Part shown: positions 18,722 to 26,547 of the stretch, piece after piece
Position numbering within the stretch: the first letter of the stretch is position 1
Layout: every line of letters begins with the position of its first letter
From: Xanthomonas sp. NCPPB 1128
GTDB lineage: Bacteria > Pseudomonadota > Gammaproteobacteria > Xanthomonadales > Xanthomonadaceae
Assembly (NCBI RefSeq): GCF_001043115.1
Contig: NZ_LFME01000005.1
Coordinates: 62,001-126,000 of the forward strand
Direction of reading: 5' to 3'
Length of the DNA stretch: 64,000 nucleotides
Position numbers and translations under genes: made by a program
The notes under the pieces: generated by a model
Databases searched by the model: none
What the model saw: the letters and a program-made list of their open reading frames with translations, nothing else
Told to the model about the DNA's origin: nothing

Positions 18722-19653
18722 TGCAACTCCCAATGGTAGAAATCGTGGACCACGGCGCGTGCGCCGAAGCGCTCCTTCTGCTCGACCAGGCCGGCATTGA
18801 GCACCTGGCCCTGCTGCTCGGTGGAAATGCCCAGGCTGAGGAACGCGTGTTGCGCGTAGACCTGCTCGATCAGCTCGGCCAGCAGCAGGCTCAGCGCATC
18901 GGCGCGGCGGCCCGGCTCCGAGCAGGCCAGGTATTGGGTATGGACGACGTGGCCGAAGTCATAGACCAGCGTGCCGGCCAGCAGGTCGGCGCCATCGCGC
19001 ACTTCGTAGGGCACGATCTGCGCCGGGAAGCGCGCGCACAGCAGGCGCAGCTCGTCCAGGCTGTGGGTCGGGCGTGCGTCATGGCGTTGCAGCACCTCGC
19101 CGAGCAGCGCATGCAGTGGCGCCGGATCCTCCACCCGTTGCACGCGCAGCCCGGCGCGGCGCGCCTTGGCCACCGAACGCTTGCGCGCAGCCGCGAAGCG
19201 TGGCGGTTCGCGTAGCGGCACCGCTGAGGACAGGTCGCGGCGCTGCAGGCGCGCACCCAACCGATGCAGCGCGTACAGGTCCTCATCCGCCGGGCTGCGG
19301 TGGAACAGATGCGGCACCGCCTTGTACAGCAGCGTGCGTACGCCGGCGCCGCGGTAGTGCGCCGCGATGCGTTCGAACGCCTCCAGCGTCGCCGTCGCGC
19401 GCAGCGCGTGGGTCGACACCAAGCCGGCATAGCTGAGCCCGGCATGGCTGGTCACCGCGTCGCCATCGCGGTTGGCCGGAAACACCGCCACGGGGGTGCC
19501 AGCGTCCTCGATCAGCAACGAGGCATCGACGAAGCGCGCCGCGTGGTAGTCCATGTAGTCGCGCCGGTGCAGCAGATTGCCGTTGCGCGAGGCCTGCACT
19601 ACGGCATCCCACGCCGGCGCATCGGCCGCGGTGTAGGCCCTAACCGACAGCAT
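18718..19653 (-). CDS. GNAT-family acyltransferase, FemAB-like (311 aa)
   Basis: The layout matches GNAT proteins with a FemAB-like acyl-transferase fold (Acetyltransf_6): N-terminal [35 protein letters not shown], a central KARRAGLRV and C-terminal [24 protein letters not shown]. Such proteins acylate amino sugars or lipid-linked saccharides. It could work on the amino sugar produced by the FdtB-like enzyme or modify the finished repeat. It overlaps the preceding glycosidase-like gene by 14 bases. Confidence 0.75.
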   Translation of the reverse strand: MLSVRAYTAADAPAWDAVVQASRNGNLLHRRDYMDYHAARFVDASLLIEDAGTPVAVFPANRDGDAVTSHAGLSYAGLVSTHALRATATLEAFERIAAHYRGAGVRTLLYKAVPHLFHRSPADEDLYALHRLGARLQRRDLSSAVPLREPPRFAAARKRSVAKARRAGLRVQRVEDPAPLHALLGEVLQRHDARPTHSLDELRLLCARFPAQIVPYEVRDGADLLAGTLVYDFGHVVHTQYLACSEPGRRADALSLLLAELIEQVYAQHAFLSLGISTEQQGQVLNAGLVEQKERFGARAVVHDFYHWELQ

Positions 19654-20599
19654 CGCCGTCCTCCCACACCATGCCGGCGGGCACGTCCGCCTCGGCCACG
19701 CCGAAACCATCGCGGCCCATGGCGTTGCCGTTGTAGAACAGCAGCAGGCGCTCGCCGTGGCGAATCAGCGCCGGGTAGCACAGCGTGCGTGCGTCCCAGC
19801 CCTCGGCCGACAGCGGCAGGCCCAGCGCCGCGTCGCAGCGCTGCCACTGGCGGCCGTCGTCGCTGACCGCCATGCCGGGCAGATAGGCGCCGGCACGGCT
19901 GCCGTGAGTGAAGAGCATCAGATAGAGGCCATCGTGGCGGTACACCCGCGGGCGGCCGATGCGGTACTCGTCGCCTTGCGGCTGCAGGCAGGCCGTGTCC
20001 TGCCGCGGGATCGCCTGCAGGTCGTCGGTCTCCACGCAGCGGATGTGGTAGCGCGGGTACGGCGTGCCGCCGATCCATTCCCAGTCGTCGCCCACCGCGT
20101 ACCACAGCTGCCAGCGGCCATCGCGATAGCGCGCCGAATGCACCGCGGCGATGGTGCTGCGGCCCGGCGCGCGGTCCAGCAGCGGCGTGTCCTGGCGGCG
20201 CTGGAACGAATCGCCGCCGTCGGTGGACACCGCCAGGCCGGTGAAGGCCAGGAACTTGGCCCGCGCCACCTGCTGGAAGCCGACATAGAACATGTACAGG
20301 CCGTCCGGCCCCTGCACCACGTCGCCGAGGATCATGCCGTTGTCGTCGAAACAGCCGGCGCGGCCGATGTCCAGCACGGGTTCGGCGCTGACGCCCAGCA
20401 CCCGGGTTGGATCCTCGGCGCGCACGTCGACATAGCCGATGCGGCTGACCCCGGCCTCGTCGCGGAAGCCGGCGTAGATGCGCAGCCGCTCGGCATCCAG
20501 CCGCCACGGCGTTGGCGTCAGCGCCGAGTGCTGCATCCAGCCACCGACGCCGTGGCGCGCGGTGTCGAACACCAATCCGCGTTTGTGCCAGGCGAACAT
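19640..20599 (-). CDS. Beta-propeller glycosidase-like protein (319 aa)
   Basis: Repeating blade-like segments (GLVFDTARHGVGGWMQHSA, MILGDVVQGPDGLYMFYVGF, GLAVSTDGGDSF, SRAGAYLPGMAVSDDGRQW, HGERLLLFYNGN) resemble the five-bladed propeller of GH43/GH130-type enzymes. No signal peptide is present, so it acts in the cytoplasm, where it may process or phosphorolyse sugar intermediates, or be a transferase. Similar proteins occur inside O-antigen clusters without known function. Five bases separate it from the acetyltransferase gene upstream. Confidence 0.65.
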   Translation of the reverse strand: MFAWHKRGLVFDTARHGVGGWMQHSALTPTPWRLDAERLRIYAGFRDEAGVSRIGYVDVRAEDPTRVLGVSAEPVLDIGRAGCFDDNGMILGDVVQGPDGLYMFYVGFQQVARAKFLAFTGLAVSTDGGDSFQRRQDTPLLDRAPGRSTIAAVHSARYRDGRWQLWYAVGDDWEWIGGTPYPRYHIRCVETDDLQAIPRQDTACLQPQGDEYRIGRPRVYRHDGLYLMLFTHGSRAGAYLPGMAVSDDGRQWQRCDAALGLPLSAEGWDARTLCYPALIRHGERLLLFYNGNAMGRDGFGVAEADVPAGMVWEDGDAVG

Positions 20600-20604
20600 G
20601 CGCC

Positions 20605-21270
20605 TCACAGTTCCACGTCGAAGCTGGACTTGCCGGCCACCACCCGTGCAGGTGCACCGACATAGATGCGTCCGGGCTCGGTGTCGCGGGTCAGCAGCGC
20701 GCCGGCGCCGATCACGTTGTCGGCGGCCACCTTGACCCGGTCGCTGAGCGTGGCGTTGACCCCGACGAAGCTGGACGCGCCGATCTCGCAATAGCCGGAA
20801 ATCACCGCGTGCGAGGCCACGAACACATGGTCGTGGATCACGGTGCGGTGGCCCACATGGTTGCCGCTCCACAGGATGCAGTTGGCGCCGATGCGGGTGA
20901 ACGGCTGCAGCACGTTGTGCTCGAACACGAAGCAGTGCTCGCCCAGTTCCACGTTGCGCCAGACGAAGGCGTGCGAGCTGACGTAGCTGGCCATGCGGTA
21001 GCCCCGGCGCTTGGCATCCACATAGAAACGCGTGCGCAGCCGGTTGAGGCCGCTGGCGGGAATCGCCACGAACACCTCCACCTGCGACGGCGGATACCGT
21101 TGCTCGAGGTCCTCGTAGGCCACCACCGGCAGGCCGGTTAGGGTCGGCGCGGACAGGTAGTCGCGCTCCACGCTGAAGGCCAGCACCTCGTAGTCGCTGT
21201 CGTGGGTGAAGTACTCGCAGGCGATCTGCGCCAGTTCGCCGGCGCCGACGATGACCAGGGGACGCGCCAT
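20605..21270 (-). CDS. Sugar O/N-acetyltransferase, NeuD/PglD family (221 aa)
   Basis: N-terminal nucleotide-sugar-binding Rossmann segment (LVIVGAGELAQIACEYF) followed by a left-handed beta-helix of hexapeptide repeats (about 95-205: IGANCILWSG, HVFVASHAVISGY, IGASSFVGVNAT, DNVIGAGALL). In the context of FdtA and FdtB it is best placed as the N-acetyltransferase completing a dTDP-3-acetamido-3,6-dideoxyhexose. Its length and build match PglD/NeuD; FdtC itself is usually shorter, so the role is by context. Confidence 0.8.
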   Translation of the reverse strand: MARPLVIVGAGELAQIACEYFTHDSDYEVLAFSVERDYLSAPTLTGLPVVAYEDLEQRYPPSQVEVFVAIPASGLNRLRTRFYVDAKRRGYRMASYVSSHAFVWRNVELGEHCFVFEHNVLQPFTRIGANCILWSGNHVGHRTVIHDHVFVASHAVISGYCEIGASSFVGVNATLSDRVKVAADNVIGAGALLTRDTEPGRIYVGAPARVVAGKSSFDVEL

Positions 21271-21273
21271 GGT

Positions 21274-21690
21274 CTAGGCCTCCTGCCGGCGTAGGCCCGC
21301 CGCTTCGCGCAGGAACTCGTCGTAGTCGAAGATGTAGTCGGTGGGGTCGTAGGCCTGGTCGGCGAGCACCATCAGCACGCAGTCCGCGCTGAAGTCGTAG
21401 AGATCGCGCCAGACCATGCTGCCGAGCAGCAGGCCCTGGCGCGGATCGTCCAGTACCACCTGCATCGGGCCGCTGCCGTCGTCGAGCAGGAACGACACCG
21501 ATCCGTGCAGCGCCACCGCCAACTGGTTGAGATGGCGGTGCGCATGCTGGCCGCGGTGCACGCCGTTGCGGGTGGCGAACAGGTAATAGACGCGGCGGAT
21601 GTCGAAAGGCACGTCGCGCTGTTGCTCCAGCGCCACGAGCTGGCCGCGCGCGTCGCCGTGCGTCCGCAACTGGATTCGTTCGATTGCCAT
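21274..21690 (-). CDS. fdtA: dTDP-4-keto-6-deoxyglucose 3,4-ketoisomerase (138 aa)
   Basis: A small cupin of the WxcM-like/FdtA family. It carries HRGQHAHRHLNQ with the two active-site histidines at positions 49 and 51, as in characterised FdtA, and the C-terminal YDPTDYIFDYDEFL typical of the family. It isomerises the 4-keto to the 3-keto sugar before transamination by the FdtB-like enzyme. Length is that of a complete FdtA. First gene of the long glycan operon, 40 bases below an ECF-type promoter motif. dTDP-glucose synthesis genes (rmlA, rmlB) are not in the window. Confidence 0.9.
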   Translation of the reverse strand: MAIERIQLRTHGDARGQLVALEQQRDVPFDIRRVYYLFATRNGVHRGQHAHRHLNQLAVALHGSVSFLLDDGSGPMQVVLDDPRQGLLLGSMVWRDLYDFSADCVLMVLADQAYDPTDYIFDYDEFLREAAGLRRQEA

Positions 21691-21729
21691 CAGAGTGCCC
21701 GACCGGGCTCCACATCGGAGTGTCCAGGC

Positions 21730-21758
21730 TGAGTGCCGCGGGTCTGCGGAAAGGTTGC
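21730..21758 (-). promoter_or_regulatory. Putative ECF-sigma promoter of the fdtA operon
   Basis: Reading leftward: GCAACCTTTC, 10 bases, CGGCACTCA; ends 40 bases before the fdtA start. The first block is identical to that upstream of the sigma gene. Back to back with the copy at 21781. Confidence 0.75.
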
Positions 21759-21780
21759 GCACACCGACCCGCACCGCGAC

Positions 21781-21809
21781 GCAACCTTTCGCCACAGCGC
21801 CGGCACCCA
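21781..21809 (+). promoter_or_regulatory. Putative ECF-sigma promoter of the cytochrome operon
   Basis: Reads GCAACCTTTC, 10 bases, CGGCACCCA, ending 83 bases before the cytochrome b561 ATG. Only 22 bases separate it from the divergent fdtA promoter motif. Confidence 0.75.
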
Positions 21810-21892
21810 TCGACGACCACCGCTGCAACGATGCCCCGACTGCATCGTGCCGCGGCCCCGCATCGTCGCCTCCCAGGACACCGCGTACCGCC

Positions 21893-22480
21893 ATGACCTC
21901 GCCCACGCCGGCCGCCCCGAAACCGCCTGTCTCCCCACCCGACGCGTCGACGCCATTGCCGCGGCCGATGGTGTGGCTGCACTGGCTCACCGTGCTGTGC
22001 CTGGTGCTGGCGGCGGGGCTGATCCTGCTGCGCGAAGAAGTGGAAGGCCGCATGTGGCGGCAGTGGTTGCTGGAAGGGCATCGCCACTTCGGCCTGTTCG
22101 TGCTCGGCCTGTTCTGCGTGCGCGTGGCGTTGCGCATGCGTCTGGGCAAGCGTCACGACGCGGAGGCCGGTTCGGCGCTGATGCGCTTCATGGCCGGCGC
22201 CACCCACGTGGTGATGTACGCGCTGCTGCTGACCTTGCCGGTGCTGGGTTGGACGCTGAGTCAATCGATGGGCAAGCCGGTGCATCTGTTCGGCGCAACC
22301 CTGCCCGAGCTGGTCGCGCCCGATCCCGATCTCGCCGACACCCTGGGCGCCTGGCATGTGGATGCGGCCTGGCTGCTGCTCGGCCTGATCCTGCTGCACA
22401 TCGGCGCGGCCCTGTGGCACCACCTCGTCCGCCGCGACGCCGTGCTGCATCGCATGGTGCCGTTCCTGCGCCGCCGCTGA
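21893..22480 (+). CDS. Cytochrome b561-family membrane protein (195 aa)
   Basis: A di-haem b-type cytochrome with four hydrophobic helices. Candidate axial histidines lie in VWLHWLTV, GHRHFGLF, GATHVVMY and LLHIGAALWHH, which is the CybB-like pattern. It would transfer electrons between the quinone pool and a periplasmic partner. The neighbours are a porin-cytochrome and a soluble cytochrome c, so it is the likely inner-membrane end of an electron path. The ATG at 21893 opens the protein with a short Pro/Ala-rich lead before the first helix. Confidence 0.85.
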   Translation: MTSPTPAAPKPPVSPPDASTPLPRPMVWLHWLTVLCLVLAAGLILLREEVEGRMWRQWLLEGHRHFGLFVLGLFCVRVALRMRLGKRHDAEAGSALMRFMAGATHVVMYALLLTLPVLGWTLSQSMGKPVHLFGATLPELVAPDPDLADTLGAWHVDAAWLLLGLILLHIGAALWHHLVRRDAVLHRMVPFLRRR

Positions 22481-22547
22481 GTCGCGTCTCCCGTTCCCGC
22501 GTTTCCGTCCGTCGCCGCCCCCACCCGCCTGCCAAAGGACTTTCCGC

Positions 22548-23912
22548 ATGCACCAGTCCCCATCGTCCCCCTCCACCTTCTCCCGCAGCGACAGGACGCG
22601 CGGCGCCGAGCAGGCGCTGCTGTGGTCGGCGCTGGGTTCGCTGCTGCTGGTGCTGAGCCCGCGCGCGGCTGCGGTGCCGGCGTTCGCGCGGCAGACCGGC
22701 TCGTCCTGCGCCGACTGCCACATCGGCGCCTACGGCCCGGCGCTGACCCCGTACGGCATGCGTTTCAAGCTCGGCGGCTACACCGACAGCGACGGCAACG
22801 GCACCAAGATCCCGGCCTCCGCACAGCTCACCGCCAACCGCAGCGTGCCGGCGCGCGGCGAGAGCCGCACCCGTTTCAGTGAGGCCGACCTGTACCTGGC
22901 CGGGCGCATCACCGACAACGTCGGCGGCTACGTCAAGGTCGCCACCACCAACAACGGCAAGAACGACTACACCACGCGCCTGGACAACGTGGACCTGCGC
23001 GCGGTGGTCAAGAGCTTCCAGCTCGGCGGCAAGGACACCCTGCTCGGCGTCAGCGTCAACAACAACCCCGGCAGCCAGGACCCGATCGGCATGCTGCCCA
23101 ACGCCTCCGGCCTGGGTCCGGCCTCGGCCTATTCCAGTTCGACCACGCTGCTCAATCAGTCGTCGCTGTCCAACCGGGTGATCGGCACCAGCGTGTACGG
23201 CCTGTACGATCGCAACTGGTACGGCGAACTCGGCACCTACACCGCCCTGCCGGTGTCGACCCAGGACGACCTGGGCTACGCCGTCGGCGGCGATCCCGGC
23301 AAGCTCAGCGACACCGGCTACCTGCGCCTGAGCTACATGAAGGACCTCAAGCGGCAGTTCTTCTCCGCCGGCGTGGTCGCACTCACCACGCGCAGGCAGC
23401 TGCCGCGCAGCACCGGCCCGCGCGACGACTTCACCGATCTCGGCTACGACCTCAACTACCAGTTCCTGGGCACCCGCGAGCACATCCTCAAGCTCGGCTA
23501 CCTCAACATCTACGAGCGCCGCCGCTACGGCAGCGCGCTGATCGACCCGACCAACCCGGCCCTGGCCGGCCCGCGCCGGGCCAGCGTGCGTGACCAGTCG
23601 ATCAGCCTCAACTACACCTACAAGCAGAGCTACAGCCTGCTGCTGGCGCACTTCATCAACACCGGTTCGGACGATCCGTTCCGCTACCGCCCGTACGGTG
23701 CGCCGGACACCACCAGCAACCTGATCAGCGCCTCGTGGGCGCCGTTCGGCAAGGACGACAGCTACTCGTCGATCTCCAACCTGCGCCTGTCCGCGACCTG
23801 GTTCCGTTTCAGCAAGTTCAACGGCAGCACCGGCAACGTGTTCGGGGCCACCCCGGTCACCCGTCCGCGCGACCTCAACCAGTTCGCGCTGAGCCTGAGC
23901 CTCGCTTTCTGA
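22548..23912 (+). CDS. Outer-membrane fused cytochrome-porin, Cyc2-like (454 aa)
   Basis: After a signal peptide (about residues 1-42) comes AVPAFARQTGSSCADCH with a single c-type haem site CADCH (C54, C57, H58), followed by GPALTPYGMRFKLGGYT. The remaining ~370 residues are alternating beta-strand segments ending in LSLSLAF, with the C-terminal Phe typical of outer-membrane barrels. A single N-terminal haem fused to a barrel, with the FARQTG...C..CH and LTPxGxxFKxxGY pattern, is the architecture of Cyc2, the Fe(II)-oxidising outer-membrane cytochrome. Homologues outside iron oxidisers exist, so the electron donor or acceptor is not established. AAAGGA lies 8 bases before the ATG. Confidence 0.8.
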   Translation: MHQSPSSPSTFSRSDRTRGAEQALLWSALGSLLLVLSPRAAAVPAFARQTGSSCADCHIGAYGPALTPYGMRFKLGGYTDSDGNGTKIPASAQLTANRSVPARGESRTRFSEADLYLAGRITDNVGGYVKVATTNNGKNDYTTRLDNVDLRAVVKSFQLGGKDTLLGVSVNNNPGSQDPIGMLPNASGLGPASAYSSSTTLLNQSSLSNRVIGTSVYGLYDRNWYGELGTYTALPVSTQDDLGYAVGGDPGKLSDTGYLRLSYMKDLKRQFFSAGVVALTTRRQLPRSTGPRDDFTDLGYDLNYQFLGTREHILKLGYLNIYERRRYGSALIDPTNPALAGPRRASVRDQSISLNYTYKQSYSLLLAHFINTGSDDPFRYRPYGAPDTTSNLISASWAPFGKDDSYSSISNLRLSATWFRFSKFNGSTGNVFGATPVTRPRDLNQFALSLSLAF

Positions 23913-23935
23913 TTCCCCCGCACGGAGCTTCCCCC

Positions 23936-24331
23936 ATGAAACGCACCAACCCCTTGTCCCTGTGTACCCTGCTGGCCGGCCTGCTGCCGCTGGCTGCCGC
24001 GGTAGCGCCGTCCGCGCATGCCGCCGGCGGCGCGCCAGGTGCCGGCGTGTTCGCCAGCGAATGCGCCGAATGCCATAGCGCCGCGCCGGCCAAGAACAAG
24101 AAGGGCCCGACCCTGTTCGGCGTGGCCGGGCGCCGCGCCGGCAGCGTGCCGGACTACGCCTATTCCGACGCGATGAAGCAGAGCCAGTGGACCTGGAGCG
24201 ACGACAAGCTGCGCAGCTACCTGTCGCAACCGGCGTCCAAGGCCCTGCCGGGCGGCAAGATGAAGTACGACGGCCTGGACGATGCCAAGCAGTTGCAGGA
24301 CCTGATCGCCTACCTGCACAGCCTGCATTGA
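23936..24331 (+). CDS. Periplasmic class I cytochrome c (131 aa)
   Basis: Signal peptide ending near AHA (residue 29), then one haem site CAECH (C43, C46, H47) and a distal Met in PGGKMKY (about M109). The spacing and the segment GPTLFGVAGRRAGSV match cytochrome c2/c550-type electron carriers. It would shuttle electrons between the outer-membrane cytochrome-porin encoded 23 bases upstream and an inner-membrane acceptor. GGAG precedes the ATG by 8 bases. Confidence 0.92.
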   Translation: MKRTNPLSLCTLLAGLLPLAAAVAPSAHAAGGAPGAGVFASECAECHSAAPAKNKKGPTLFGVAGRRAGSVPDYAYSDAMKQSQWTWSDDKLRSYLSQPASKALPGGKMKYDGLDDAKQLQDLIAYLHSLH

Positions 24332-24502
24332 ACTCGCTGCCCGATCGGGTCATATTCGGCGCCCCACGGGCCGGCCACCGCGCCGCGCCCGTGTCCGATC
24401 CCTGACCTGCGAGCCTCGAGCCACCGTGCGTTTTCTCCCTGCCGTCCGCGGCACCTCGTCGTGGCTTCCCGCCGCACCCCGGCAGCGCGGGGCGGCCAGG
24501 GC

Positions 24503-25261
24503 ATGCTGAACATGCGCGTGGGCCGGCTCGCCGCGACAGCCCGGCCGTCAGCGCGTCCAGGCGCCGGTGCGGCGCTGGCCGTGGGCCTGGCGCTCGCCGC
24601 CCTGCACGCACCGGCGGCGAGGGCCGGCGATGTCGGCGGCGCCGCCGGAATCAGCTCGCAGCTGGTCGACCGCGGTATCGCGCTGACCCGCGACACTCCG
24701 ACCCTACAGGGTGCGCTGTTCTGGCTGCCGGCGCCGGGCTGGTCGCTGAGCGGCTCGGCCAGTGTGGCGCTGGACGCGCCGGGCAAGGTGCTGATGAGCA
24801 GCGTCGGCCTGTCGCGCAGCTGGACCGTGTCCGACAGCTGGCAGCTGCAGGCCGAGGCGCTGCTGTACCGCTACCCCGGCGCGCGCGCCAACCGCCTGTT
24901 CAACCGGGATGAAGTCAGCCTGGGCTGGAGCTACCGCGACCGCCTGAGCCTGTCGGTGGCCGCGTTCCGCCTGCCCGACAGCCGCCTGCGTCAGCGCTGG
25001 TATGGCGCGCTCGACGTCACTGCGCACCAGCCGCTGGCCGGTCCGCTGTCGCTGTCGGCCGGCGTCGGCATCAGCGAAGCCCCGCAGGCCCTGTATGGAC
25101 TGCCGTACGCCACACACCACTATCGCTACGGCCACTCCGGGCTGATCTGGAACGCCGGGCGCTGGAGCGTGGAGGTGGACCGGGTGTTCAGCAACGCCCG
25201 CAGCGGCTATGCCGACCGCGGCCTGTGGCCCTGGGTGGCCAGCGTCTCCCGCAGCTTCTGA
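24503..25261 (+). CDS. Outer-membrane-like secreted protein (252 aa)
   Basis: A long signal sequence (ALAVGLALAALHAPAARA, ending about residue 40) is followed by beta-strand-rich sequence: ISSQLVDRGIALTRDTPTLQGALFW, then paired amphipathic strands ending in ASVSRSF with a terminal Phe. The SSQLVDRG segment recalls the gcw_chp/TIGR02001-type outer-membrane family, though the match is loose. Start at 24503 or three codons later; an earlier in-frame Met would give an unusually long signal peptide. It ends only 8 bases before the sigma promoter motif and is probably part of the cytochrome operon. Function unknown. Confidence 0.7.
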   Translation: MLNMRVGRLAATARPSARPGAGAALAVGLALAALHAPAARAGDVGGAAGISSQLVDRGIALTRDTPTLQGALFWLPAPGWSLSGSASVALDAPGKVLMSSVGLSRSWTVSDSWQLQAEALLYRYPGARANRLFNRDEVSLGWSYRDRLSLSVAAFRLPDSRLRQRWYGALDVTAHQPLAGPLSLSAGVGISEAPQALYGLPYATHHYRYGHSGLIWNAGRWSVEVDRVFSNARSGYADRGLWPWVASVSRSF

Positions 25262-25268
25262 GTCGAGC

Positions 25269-25297
25269 GCAACCTTTCCGTGCCGCCCCGGCACATA
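25269..25297 (+). promoter_or_regulatory. Putative autoregulated ECF-sigma promoter
   Basis: Reads GCAACCTTTC, 10 bases, CGGCACATA and ends 27 bases before the sigma-factor ATG. Location upstream of a sigma gene is the classic place for an autoregulated ECF promoter and is the anchor for interpreting the other five copies. Confidence 0.8.
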
Positions 25298-25324
25298 CCG
25301 GTGCCCGTTGCCACACCTGCCCCC

Positions 25325-25906
25325 ATGAACGACACCGACCTGCTCGGCGATGCCACCGACCGCATGCTGCTCCGGCGCATGGCGGCCAGCGACCGCGAGG
25401 CGCTGACCCGCCTGTACCGCGCCTACCACGGCCGCCTGTGCCGATTCCTGTCGCGGCTGACCCGGCGCCCGGACATCATTGAGGAGGCGATCAACGACTG
25501 CTTCTGGATCGTCTGGCAGAAGGCCGGCGACTTCCGCGGCGACTCGCAGGTCTCGACCTGGATCATGGGCATCGCCTACCGCTGCGGGCTCAAGGCGATC
25601 CGCCACCACAGCGACGACGCCATCGACGACGGCGTGGCCGCCGAGGACCACGCCGCGGCAGCCGACCCGGACGAGGACCGCGAGCTGCGCGACTGGCTGG
25701 GCAAGGGCCTGGAACGGCTGTCGGCCGATCAGCGCCTGGTGGTGGAACTGGTCTACGGCCTCGGCCACAAGCTGGAAGAAGTGGCCGCGATCATGCAGTG
25801 CCCGGTGGGCACCATCAAGGCCCGGCTGTTCCATGCCCGGGTCAAGCTTCGCAACGTGCTGCCGGGATTGGCCGGCGGCGCGTCCACGCTGACGGAGAGC
25901 GCGTGA
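25325..25906 (+). CDS. RNA polymerase ECF sigma factor (193 aa)
   Basis: Two-domain group-4 sigma factor. Region 2 spans about residues 20-90 (LTRLYRAYHGRLCRFL, EEAINDCFWIVWQKAGDFRGDSQVSTWIMGIAYR) and region 4 about 120-175 (LSADQRLVVELVYGLGHKLEEVAAIMQCPVGTIKARLFHAR), with no region 3 between. The next gene is its anti-sigma factor with a TGATG overlap. The neighbouring promoter copies suggest that it controls its own operon, the cytochrome and glycan operons and the two units at 2.5-6.5 kb. The ATG at 25325 is preceded by a short leader below the promoter motif. Confidence 0.93.
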   Translation: MNDTDLLGDATDRMLLRRMAASDREALTRLYRAYHGRLCRFLSRLTRRPDIIEEAINDCFWIVWQKAGDFRGDSQVSTWIMGIAYRCGLKAIRHHSDDAIDDGVAAEDHAAAADPDEDRELRDWLGKGLERLSADQRLVVELVYGLGHKLEEVAAIMQCPVGTIKARLFHARVKLRNVLPGLAGGASTLTESA

Positions 25907-26547
25907 TGAAAACGGGCTTCAACGAGCCGGGCAACGAGTGCGCGCATGCCTGGGAACTGATGCCGTGGGTGCTGCAGGACAGCGCCACGGAAGAAGACAA
26001 CGAGTGGCTGGTGGCGCACCTGGCCAAGTGCCAGCACTGCAGTGCCGAGTTCGCCCAGCAGAGCCGCCTGCGCCTGGCCATGACCCTGCCCAGCGATGTG
26101 CCGGTGGACGCCGAGGCCGGGCTGCAGCGCCTGCTGCAGCGACTGGACGCGCCGGTGCCGCAGGCGCAGCCGCAGCGCAGCCGCACCAGCTGGACCACGC
26201 GGGCCCTGGTCGCTGCCGCGCTGCTGCAGGCGGTGGGCCTGGGCGTGCTAGGCATGCGCCTGTCCGCCGAGCACGAGCGCAGCACCGCCTATCGCACCCT
26301 CAGCGACGCCGCGCAACCGCTGGCCGCCGATGCGATCCGGGTGGTGCCGGATGCGCGCATGACCCTGGCCGACTGGGACGCGCTGTTGCGCAAGCTGCAG
26401 TTGCGGGTGATCGGCGGCCCCAACGCCGCCGGCGCCTACACCGTGGTGCCGACCCAGGCCGGGTCGGCGGCACAGCCGCAGCGCAGCGTGCAGCAGTTGC
26501 GCGCCACCGCCGGCATCCGCCTGGCGGAGCCGATCGCCGCGCCATGA
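25906..26547 (+). CDS. Zinc-finger anti-sigma factor (213 aa)
   Basis: The cytoplasmic N-terminus carries the anti-sigma zinc motif H-x3-C-x2-C (H38, C42, C45) within an ASD-type helical domain. One membrane helix follows (about 103-123, LVAAALLQAVGLGVLG), then a periplasmic C-terminal domain of about 90 residues. This is the standard build of an inner-membrane anti-sigma factor that holds the sigma factor until an envelope signal or proteolysis frees it. Its stop overlaps the protease start, which suggests that the protease is functionally coupled. Confidence 0.88.
   Translation: MKTGFNEPGNECAHAWELMPWVLQDSATEEDNEWLVAHLAKCQHCSAEFAQQSRLRLAMTLPSDVPVDAEAGLQRLLQRLDAPVPQAQPQRSRTSWTTRALVAAALLQAVGLGVLGMRLSAEHERSTAYRTLSDAAQPLAADAIRVVPDARMTLADWDALLRKLQLRVIGGPNAAGAYTVVPTQAGSAAQPQRSVQQLRATAGIRLAEPIAAP

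Noticed and set aside
13380-21690. Xanthan gum (gum) cluster
   Set aside because: The gene content (FdtA/B, Wzx/Wzy/Wzz, amidohydrolase) does not match gumB-gumM order or enzymes.
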